Below, in pieces: positions 1-6,021 of a DNA stretch of 7,661 nucleotides. Source of the stretch: Bacteroidia bacterium (GTDB lineage: Bacteria; Bacteroidota; Bacteroidia; Bacteroidales; GCA-2748055); assembly GCA_004525825.1 (NCBI GenBank), contig SPBY01000125.1:1-7661 (forward strand). The letters are read 5' to 3'. A program made the position numbers and the translations under genes. Position 1 is the stretch's first letter. Every line of letters starts with the position of its first letter. The notes under the pieces were generated by a model that had not been told where the DNA came from, made no database searches, and was given only the letters and a program-made list of their open reading frames with translations.

Positions 1-1381
1 CAGACAGCCGGGATTCTTCGTACGCTATCACTGTTTCAAAGGTGAACTCTTTGTAGAGCATGTCCACATAGGCCAGGGGATTTCTCGATTTCCCGGTGTT
101 TTGTCTGGTTTCGACATAGCTTACAAATTCGCCGGTCTCTAACTTACGGTCCCCGATCTTCATCAATTCAGAATCCAGTTCTTTCAGAGGACCGCTTTTC
201 CACTGTCCCACCAACAGGGTGGAATCAACAGCCTGGTATAAGGGGACAAGTGCTTCCGGGTAAGCGGTGAAACCATACTCCTTTTGTAGTTTCTGCACAA
301 ACCTTTCAGAGCGTATGTTCATCCGTCCTCCACCGTTGATCTTTTGCTGCAGTTCGGGTTTCATCTCCTCAAAGGTACCAATCCCCTGCTTGTCGATCAA
401 TTTGACAATATGCCAGCCGTAGAAAGTTTTGAAAGGCATGGAATAATCACCCTTGTTTTCGATGGCAAAACAGGCATCTTCAAATTCTGAGATCATGCGG
501 CCGGTCCCAAACCAGGGTATATTTCCTCCCTCGCGCGCCGACGCGGGGTCCTCGGAGTGATGCATGGCCAATTCCCCGAAATCTACACCCATCTTCAAGC
601 TGTCGTACACCATCTGTACTTTCTGGTAAGCCATAAGCTTCCCTTCCTCATCCATCCCCCTGGGGGTCCTGATAAAGATATGTGCCACCTTCACTTGTCC
701 GCGTGCAGGTCTTTTATCGTACACCATCATAATGTGATATCCATAGTCGGTCCTGAATGGCATGCTCAATTTTCCCACCGGGGTAGTAAAAGCCACATGT
801 TCGAAAGGATAGACCATGGACAAAACGGTGAAATAATTGAGATTGCCACCGTTCTGGCGTACAGATTCATCTTCAGAAGTGGCCCTTGCCACAGTTTCAA
901 AAGCTTCTCCGCCCAGGATGCGGTCCCTGATCACCATCATCTTCTCATAGGCTGCCATTGTATCTTCAGGAACCGGACTATCTGGGAGCCTGATCAGAAT
1001 ATGGCTGGCTTTGATATCGTACTTCGACCATTCATAGGCTTCTTTCATCATCGCCTCCTTGTCCTCTTCATCGACCAGGTAAGGCTTGGCCAATTGTCTC
1101 CGGTACCCTTCCAGTTCATTCAAAAACCTGGCGGTCGTATCCATTCCCAGGCTTTCTGCTTCTTTCACCTTGAGCTTGAAATTGATAAAAAGTTCGAGAT
1201 ACTCTTCGGCCGACTGCCGGTTCAGCGAGGTAGGGTTGTTGTTTTTCCGATAGATTCTTTCAAACTCTTCCAACGAGACTTTTTCATCTCCAATAGTCAT
1301 CAACACAGGTGAATCCTGGCCCAAAAGTCCACCGAACATCATAGCGGCCAGGAGCAATAAGAGCATTCCCTTCTTCATCAT
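1..1381 (-). CDS. Periplasmic peptidylprolyl isomerase with two parvulin (PpiC/SurA-type) domains, C-terminus cut by window edge
   Basis: The reading frame is open from the ATG at 1381 down to base 1, giving 460 codons without a stop, so the C-terminus lies outside the window. The N-terminus (MMKKGMLLLLLAAMMFGG) is a typical signal peptide, so the product should act in the periplasm as a cis-trans prolyl isomerase and chaperone for envelope proteins. Two parvulin repeats are visible. The first begins near KASHILIR (His127) and has GGNLNYF at 178-184. The second begins near KVAHIFIR (His234) and has GGNIPWF at 285-291. A charged helical N-domain (about 35-115) precedes them, as in SurA/PpiD relatives, and a further region of at least 120 residues follows. 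A second ATG directly after the first (1378) is an equal start candidate, and no Shine-Dalgarno sequence is visible. The start is 39 bases after the guaB stop with no promoter motif between them, so guaB read-through transcription is likely. The family call is firm; the exact client proteins are unknown. Confidence 0.9.
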   Translation of the reverse strand, partial: MMKKGMLLLLLAAMMFGGLLGQDSPVLMTIGDEKVSLEEFERIYRKNNNPTSLNRQSAEEYLELFINFKLKVKEAESLGMDTTARFLNELEGYRRQLAKPYLVDEEDKEAMMKEAYEWSKYDIKASHILIRLPDSPVPEDTMAAYEKMMVIRDRILGGEAFETVARATSEDESVRQNGGNLNYFTVLSMVYPFEHVAFTTPVGKLSMPFRTDYGYHIMMVYDKRPARGQVKVAHIFIRTPRGMDEEGKLMAYQKVQMVYDSLKMGVDFGELAMHHSEDPASAREGGNIPWFGTGRMISEFEDACFAIENKGDYSMPFKTFYGWHIVKLIDKQGIGTFEEMKPELQQKINGGGRMNIRSERFVQKLQKEYGFTAYPEALVPLYQAVDSTLLVGQWKSGPLKELDSELMKIGDRKLETGEFVSYVETRQNTGKSRNPLAYVDMLYKEFTFETVIAYEESRLS

Positions 1382-1420
1382 TGGATATGTTTTATGTAAA
1401 ACGACTGTTAGTCCTTAATA

Positions 1421-2890
1421 TTATCTGCTGTAGTTTGGAGCCTCCCGGGTGATGGTAACGTCGTGCGGATGGCTCTCCTGGACACCTGCATTGGTTACTC
1501 TGACAAAATGTGCTTTCTGAAGAGCAGGGATATCTGCTGCACCGCAATAACCCATGCCTGCACGCAATCCGCCAATCATCTGGTAGATCACTTCGTTGAG
1601 TCCGCCTTTAAAAGGGACTCGCGCCGCAATTCCTTCGGGAACAAGCTTTCTGATGTCATCTTCCGTGTCCTGGAAATAGCGGTCCTTGGATCCGTGCTGC
1701 ATGGCTTCCAGAGAACCCATGCCCCGGTAAGATTTGTATTTTCTTCCGTTGTAGATGATGGTCTCGCCCGGCGATTCCTCCACCCCTGCGAAAAGCGATC
1801 CGGCCATGATGGAACTGGCTCCGGCAGCCAGGGCCTTTACAATGTCGCCTGAATACCTGATGCCCCCGTCTGCAATCACAGGGATACCCGTCCCTTTGAT
1901 GGCATTGGCTACATCGTAGATGGCTGTCAACTGGGGCACGCCCACCCCGGCAATCACCCGGGTGGTGCAGATCGATCCCGGACCAATGCCCACCTTGATG
2001 GCATCGGCACCAGCCTCCACCAGTGCTCTGGCCGCAGCTGCAGTGGCAATGTTCCCCACCACCACTTCCAGATTCGGGAATTTGGCTTTTACTTTCTTCA
2101 GACATTCAAGCACCCCGATGTGATGACCGTGGGCTGTGTCAATGACCACTGCATCGACTCCTGCTCCTTCCAGGGCTGTCACCCGCTCAATGATATCTGC
2201 CGACACTCCCACTGCTGCTGCTACCCGCAACCTGCCTTTGTCATCCTTACAGGCATTGGGACGGTCCTTAGATTTGGTGATGTCACTGTAAGTGATCAAA
2301 CCGATCAGCTTATGGTTATCGTCCACCACCGGGAGTTTCTCGATTTTATAGGCCTGAAGGATCTGGGCTGCCTCGGCCAGGTCGGTATTCTTGGTGGTGG
2401 TGATGATGTTGTCTTTTGTCATTACCTCTTCAATCTTCCTTTCCATGGTCTCCTGGAACCGGAGGTCACGGTTGGTCACAATGCCGATCAGGGTGTCGTG
2501 CTCGTCCACCACGGGAATCCCTCCGATCTTATACTCCTTCATCAGGCCCAGTGCATCACTGACGGTACCTTCTTTCCGGATGGTGATGGGTTCATGGATC
2601 ATGACACTTTCGGCCCGCTTTACCCTTTTCACCTGCCTGACCTGTTCCTTAAGTGGCATGTTCTTGTGAATCACCCCGATCCCTCCTTCACGCGCAATGG
2701 CGATGGCCAGTTTCTCTTCGGTGACCGTATCCATGGCTGCTGACACAATGGGGGTATTCAACTGAATGTTTCTGGAGAACATGGATTTGATACTCACCTC
2801 TCTGGGAAGAACATCCGAAAAGGCAGGTTGCAAGAGCACGTCATCAAAGGTAAGTCCTTCAGAGGCGATTTTATCCTGGGCGAACGACAT
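1421..2890 (-). CDS. guaB: Inosine-5'-monophosphate dehydrogenase
   Basis: A complete 489-residue protein of normal bacterial IMPDH length. It oxidises IMP to XMP with NAD+, the committed step of guanine nucleotide synthesis, in the cytoplasm as a tetramer. The TIM-barrel catalytic domain is split by two CBS modules (about 95-147 and 154-207), which in this family bind regulatory purine nucleotides. The active-site loop GPGSICTTR carries the catalytic Cys308. Asp251 (VIDTAHGH) and Asp341 (ADGGIR) match the NAD and IMP phosphate-site aspartates. The mobile flap contains the Arg404-Tyr405 dyad (KDRYF) and Glu419 (PEG), the bacterial-type residue at the position that is Gln in the human enzymes. 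All key residues are present. The ATG at 2890 gives MSFAQDKI followed by the conserved EGLTFDDVLL, so the start is well placed. The gene is divergent from recQ and is followed by the isomerase gene 39 bases on. Confidence 0.98.
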   Translation of the reverse strand: MSFAQDKIASEGLTFDDVLLQPAFSDVLPREVSIKSMFSRNIQLNTPIVSAAMDTVTEEKLAIAIAREGGIGVIHKNMPLKEQVRQVKRVKRAESVMIHEPITIRKEGTVSDALGLMKEYKIGGIPVVDEHDTLIGIVTNRDLRFQETMERKIEEVMTKDNIITTTKNTDLAEAAQILQAYKIEKLPVVDDNHKLIGLITYSDITKSKDRPNACKDDKGRLRVAAAVGVSADIIERVTALEGAGVDAVVIDTAHGHHIGVLECLKKVKAKFPNLEVVVGNIATAAAARALVEAGADAIKVGIGPGSICTTRVIAGVGVPQLTAIYDVANAIKGTGIPVIADGGIRYSGDIVKALAAGASSIMAGSLFAGVEESPGETIIYNGRKYKSYRGMGSLEAMQHGSKDRYFQDTEDDIRKLVPEGIAARVPFKGGLNEVIYQMIGGLRAGMGYCGAADIPALQKAHFVRVTNAGVQESHPHDVTITREAPNYSR

Positions 2891-2893
2891 TGT

Positions 2894-4855
2894 ATGATTA
2901 TTTGGTTAAATTTAAATGTGGCAAAATTACAAAAAAAAAGCTTAGCAGATCGCGAGGAAATTCACCAGATTTTATCCCGCTTCTGGGGCCATAAAGAATT
3001 CCGTCCGTTGCAGGAAGAAATCATCCTTTCAGTACTCTCCGGAAAGGACACCCTGGCACTGATGCCCACGGGCGGAGGCAAGTCCATAACCTTCCAGGTA
3101 AGTGCCATGGCCATGGAGGGGATCTGCATTGTTATTACCCCCCTGATCGCCCTGATGAAGGACCAGGTGGATAAGTTGCATCAAAGGAAAATCAAGGCCA
3201 TTGCCATCCATTCCGGAATGACCGGATACGAAATTGACGTGGCCCTGAACAATTGCGTATATGGGGATTTTAAGTTTCTCTACATGTCGCCTGAAAGGAT
3301 CGCCACCCAGTTATTCAGCACCCGGGTGAGGGACATGAATGTGAACCTGCTGGCCGTGGACGAGGCACACTGCATCTCCCAATGGGGTTATGATTTCAGA
3401 CCGTCTTATCTTGAGATCGGTGCCCTCCGGGAGATCCTGGAGGATGTGCCGGTACTGGGGCTGACAGCCACAGCCACGCCCGAGGTTTGTGAGGATATCC
3501 AGGAGCGCCTTTCTTTTTCTCAGAAGAACCTGATGCAGAAGAGTTTTAACCGGGAAAACCTGGATTACCTGGTGGTGCATACCGAGGATAAGATGCGGGA
3601 ATTGATCAGACTTGCCCACGAACTGAAGGGCTGCGGGATTGTCTATGTGAGGAGCCGGAAAAAGTGCCAGGAGCTGGCCAAGCTGCTGATGGAAAATAAG
3701 ATATCGGCCAACTACTACCATGCGGGTCTGAAACAGGGCCTCAGAAATGAAAGACAGCAGCAATGGTCGGGGAACCAGTTCAGGGTCATGGTGGCCACCA
3801 ATGCCTTTGGCATGGGCATTGATAAACCGGATGTCCGCTTTGTGATCCACATGGACCTTCCCGATGGACCGGAGGCCTATTTCCAGGAGGCGGGGAGAGC
3901 CGGCAGGGATGAAGAACACTCCAGGGCCATCCTCTTGTACGGACCGGCTGATAAACCCCGGGCGGAACAACGGATTGCCACAAATTTTCCTGGAATCCCC
4001 ATCGTCCGTGAAGTTTACAAAGCCCTCTGTAACTACCTCCAGATTCCCCATGGAAGCGGACGTGGACAGCAGTACGATTTTGAGTTTGGTGAATTCCTTC
4101 ACCGCTACAGGTTCAGTGCCATGGTGGCACACTCTTCCCTGCAGATTCTTGCCAGGGAGGGCTACCTGGTGCTCACCGAGGCATTTCACAATCCATCCCG
4201 GATCAAGTTTCGGGTGGAGCGCGACGGACTTTACAGCTTCCAGGTGAAGCATGGGGACTTTGACGGATTTATCAAGCTCTTGCTCAGGTCGTACAGCGGA
4301 CTGTTCTCCCAGTTTGTCAGGATTGATGAATCGCTTCTGGCCAGGCGGTCGGGACTGCCTCTCCCAAAGGTTTACTCTTACTTGAAAGCACTTTCCACCC
4401 GTCACATCATTCATTACATCCCCCGCAAAGAGATTCCTGTACTTACCTTCCTGGAGGAACGCCTCGACGACAAGAACCTGATGATCTCCCCGGAGCGCTA
4501 CAATTTCAGAAAGGAGCGCTATGAGAAACGAATCGGGGAGATACTTCGCTATGCCTCCTCGGAAACCATCTGCAGAAACCAGTTCCTGCTCAGCTATTTT
4601 GGTCAGCTCGATACCCCCCGTTGTGGCCGGTGCGATGTCTGCAGGAAAGGCGAAACGCTTCAGCCGGGCAGTGATGAATTCAAGGCCCTGCTTGAAACCC
4701 TGGCGGCCCGCCTGGGCGAGGGTCCCATGGTGCTGGATGAACTGCTTGAAAGCACCGGGATCGAAGCCAGGAAAGCACTCAGGGTAATTGAGTGGCTGGT
4801 GGAACAGGGCAGGGTCATCAGGGAGAAGGATCTGACACTCAGATGGAAGGGATAA
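2894..4855 (+). CDS. recQ: ATP-dependent 3'-5' DNA helicase RecQ, short Bacteroidota-type form
   Basis: About 653 residues from the ATG at 2894. RecQ unwinds DNA 3'-5' in recombination and fork repair. The helicase core shows, in order, the Q-motif/motif 0 (FRPLQEEII, about 36-44), the Walker A MPTGGGKS (57-64, Lys63), TPLIALMKDQV, the Walker B DEAH (156-159), LTATAT (190-195), motif V ATNAFGMGIDKPD (301-313) and motif VI QEAGRAGRD (331-339). The RecQ zinc cysteines are present as Cys560, Cys577, Cys580 and Cys583, with the same 17-3-3 spacing as E. coli RecQ, but they lie about 220 residues after motif VI instead of about 50. The intervening 180 residues look helical and winged-helix-like. 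A short helical tail (about 595-653) follows, and no separate HRDC domain is evident. The start is uncertain: ATG 2894, GTG 2918, or ATG 2916 if the A9 run slips. A TTG at 2828 would overlap guaB by 63 bases and adds unconserved residues, so I rejected it. Confidence 0.95.
   Translation: MIIWLNLNVAKLQKKSLADREEIHQILSRFWGHKEFRPLQEEIILSVLSGKDTLALMPTGGGKSITFQVSAMAMEGICIVITPLIALMKDQVDKLHQRKIKAIAIHSGMTGYEIDVALNNCVYGDFKFLYMSPERIATQLFSTRVRDMNVNLLAVDEAHCISQWGYDFRPSYLEIGALREILEDVPVLGLTATATPEVCEDIQERLSFSQKNLMQKSFNRENLDYLVVHTEDKMRELIRLAHELKGCGIVYVRSRKKCQELAKLLMENKISANYYHAGLKQGLRNERQQQWSGNQFRVMVATNAFGMGIDKPDVRFVIHMDLPDGPEAYFQEAGRAGRDEEHSRAILLYGPADKPRAEQRIATNFPGIPIVREVYKALCNYLQIPHGSGRGQQYDFEFGEFLHRYRFSAMVAHSSLQILAREGYLVLTEAFHNPSRIKFRVERDGLYSFQVKHGDFDGFIKLLLRSYSGLFSQFVRIDESLLARRSGLPLPKVYSYLKALSTRHIIHYIPRKEIPVLTFLEERLDDKNLMISPERYNFRKERYEKRIGEILRYASSETICRNQFLLSYFGQLDTPRCGRCDVCRKGETLQPGSDEFKALLETLAARLGEGPMVLDELLESTGIEARKALRVIEWLVEQGRVIREKDLTLRWKG
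2922..2929 (-). promoter_or_regulatory. Putative -7 promoter element of guaB (TAATTTTG)
   Basis: On the minus strand, TAATTTTG matches the Bacteroidota -7 consensus TAnnTTTG at every fixed position and lies 31 bases upstream of the guaB ATG. Transcription would start about 5-8 bases downstream, leaving a leader of roughly 25 bases. No good TTTG -33 element is seen at the usual 19-21 base spacing; a T9 run lies just upstream. The element falls within the first codons of recQ on the other strand if recQ starts at 2894 or 2918. Confidence 0.55.
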
Positions 4856-4880
4856 TCCCTGTCAATTGATCTCCTTTTAC

Positions 4881-4888
4881 TATCTTTG
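4881..4888 (+). promoter_or_regulatory. Putative -7 promoter element of the DUF5063 operon (TATCTTTG)
   Basis: TATCTTTG fits the Bacteroidota -7 consensus TAnnTTTG exactly and ends 4 bases before the ATG at 4893. If it is used, transcription would begin at or within a few bases of the start codon, giving a leaderless or nearly leaderless mRNA for the DUF5063-exonuclease-methyltransferase operon. No TTTG -33 element is seen at 19-21 bases upstream; a TTG at 4866-4868 is only 12 bases away. The element lies in the 37-base gap after recQ. Confidence 0.55.
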
Positions 4889-4892
4889 CCTC

Positions 4893-5441
4893 ATGCAAGA
4901 AGAAGGCACGCCTGTTCATAATTATGTGTATTCCAGCGAAATGGTGGAATTCGTGAAGGCTGCCAATGAGTGCTGCCATTTCCTCGAACAACTGAAAGGA
5001 ACGGAGGGAAAGGCATTTATTGCGGAATCGCTAAAGCATTTTGCACAACTCTATGCGCTGTTTCTGCTTACGGGCGAGTCCGAACCGGTGTTTGATTCTC
5101 CCCCGGAACCCACTGTAACAGAACAGGAGTGGTCGGCTGTTTTCAACAAGATTGCCGGAATCCTGGGTCCCTTAAACGATATCCTGCGTATAGCTGCAGA
5201 AGATGAATTTGACCGCTCGGAAGTGGTAACCCACACCATTTCTGAAGATATGGCCGATGTTTACCAGGAGCTGAGAGATTTTACGGTCATTTACAGCAGG
5301 GGCCTGGAAGAATTAATGAACGATGCCGCATGGGAGCTGAAGGTGAGGTTTGCAGAGCACTGGGGGATGAAACTCCTGCGTGCTATGTCGGCCCTTCATA
5401 TGCACTTTGTGGCCGAAGTTGATCCAAGTCAGGAGGAGTGA
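4893..5441 (+). CDS. DUF5063 domain protein of unknown function
   Basis: From the ATG at 4893 this encodes 182 residues. It is acidic and apparently all-helical, with no signal peptide or membrane segment, so it should be cytoplasmic. The C-terminal half, with SEDMADVYQELRDF (about 119-132), the MNDAAWEL block and the EHWGMKLLRAMSALH block, matches what I recall of DUF5063, a family mainly found in Bacteroidota. No catalytic motif is obvious. An earlier TTG at 4866 would add nine residues (MISFYYLCL) that do not look like the family; they are the translation of the promoter-like TATCTTTG stretch, so I prefer 4893. The stop TGA (5439-5441) overlaps the exonuclease start by one base, so the two are almost certainly translationally coupled. 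By context the protein may serve the exonuclease and the rRNA methyltransferase downstream, but this is inference. Confidence 0.85.
   Translation: MQEEGTPVHNYVYSSEMVEFVKAANECCHFLEQLKGTEGKAFIAESLKHFAQLYALFLLTGESEPVFDSPPEPTVTEQEWSAVFNKIAGILGPLNDILRIAAEDEFDRSEVVTHTISEDMADVYQELRDFTVIYSRGLEELMNDAAWELKVRFAEHWGMKLLRAMSALHMHFVAEVDPSQEE
5431..5436 (+). promoter_or_regulatory. Strong Shine-Dalgarno AGGAGG deciding the exonuclease start
   Basis: AGGAGG lies 4 bases before the ATG at 5441 but only 1 base before the in-frame GTG at 5438, so it supports the ATG. It sits inside the last codons of the DUF5063 gene (Gln-Glu-Glu-stop), which makes some of the match a by-product of coding sequence. It is the only strong Shine-Dalgarno I see in the window. 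Confidence 0.5.
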
Positions 5442-6019
5442 TGTTTCAAAGTGAAATAAGCAAGGAACAGATGGCCGAACTGGACCTGATTCAGTTTGAG
5501 GGACCCATACATGTGATTGATTCCATGGAATCGTTTCAACAAGAGATCAGGAACATGGCCCGGGAGCCGATTCTGGGAATCGATACGGAAACCAGACCAT
5601 CCTTTAAGAAGGGAACCTTGTATCCCACCTCCCTGATCCAGCTCTCCACCCTTGAGCAGGCCTGGATTCTTAGGGTAAACAGGATAGGCTACCCCAGGGA
5701 GATGCTGGAATTGCTTTCCAGGGAGAATCCATTAAAAGTGGGAGTCAGTCTGCACGATGATCTGAGAAGGCTTCGCTCAGATTTCCAGTTCGAGCCCCAG
5801 GGCTTTCTGGACCTTCAGCAATATGTAGAGGCCTTTCGGATCGAGGAGAAAGGATTGAAAAAACTTAGCGCCATTGTACTGGGCCGGCGCATCTCCAAAT
5901 CACAACAGGTATCCAACTGGGATGCTGATCTTCTTACCGAGGCGCAATTAAGGTATGCAGCCACCGATGCCTGGATCTGTCTGAAGATTTACTATAAATT
6001 AAGAGAATCAATACGATAA
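5441..6019 (+). CDS. 3'-5' exonuclease of the DEDDy RNase D/WRN-exonuclease type
   Basis: A 192-residue, single-domain cytoplasmic protein of the DnaQ-like fold (PF01612 type). It should remove nucleotides from 3' ends of DNA or RNA using two metal ions. The catalytic residues are visible: Exo I Asp48 and Glu50 (GIDTET), Exo II Asp107 (GVSLHDDL), and Exo III Tyr172 and Asp176 (YAATDAW), giving the DEDDy signature. The stretch around SKSQQVSNWD with LTEAQLRYAATDAW is typical of the WRN-like exonucleases. It lacks the HRDC domains of RNase D and any helicase. I chose ATG 5441 because AGGAGG lies at good spacing; GTG 5438 is the alternative and adds one residue. It overlaps the DUF5063 stop (TGATG) and is followed after 2 bases by the methyltransferase gene. 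Whether the substrate is DNA or RNA cannot be read from the sequence: the upstream recQ suggests DNA, the downstream methyltransferase suggests rRNA. Confidence 0.92.
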   Translation: MFQSEISKEQMAELDLIQFEGPIHVIDSMESFQQEIRNMAREPILGIDTETRPSFKKGTLYPTSLIQLSTLEQAWILRVNRIGYPREMLELLSRENPLKVGVSLHDDLRRLRSDFQFEPQGFLDLQQYVEAFRIEEKGLKKLSAIVLGRRISKSQQVSNWDADLLTEAQLRYAATDAWICLKIYYKLRESIR

Positions 6020-6021
6020 AG

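Noticed and set aside
557..1312. Open frame of 251 codons on the plus strand
   Set aside because: It lies antisense to the tandem-parvulin isomerase, whose motifs are clear. Its His/Phe-rich composition is that of a shadow frame.
1403..1413. Small inverted repeat GACT-GTT-AGTC in the guaB-isomerase gap, followed on the minus strand by GTTTT
   Set aside because: A 4-base stem with a 3-base loop and a short T run is too weak to call a terminator.
2120..2743. Open frame of 207 codons on the plus strand
   Set aside because: It is antisense to the CBS region of guaB and has no recognisable domain.
2828..2893. TTG start extending recQ upstream by 22 residues
   Set aside because: It would overlap the guaB 5' end by 63 bases, and the extra residues are simply antisense guaB coding sequence.
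3311..4414. Open frame of 367 codons on the minus strand
   Set aside because: It is antisense to the helicase core and middle region of recQ. It has no domain, and the length reflects codon bias on the coding strand.
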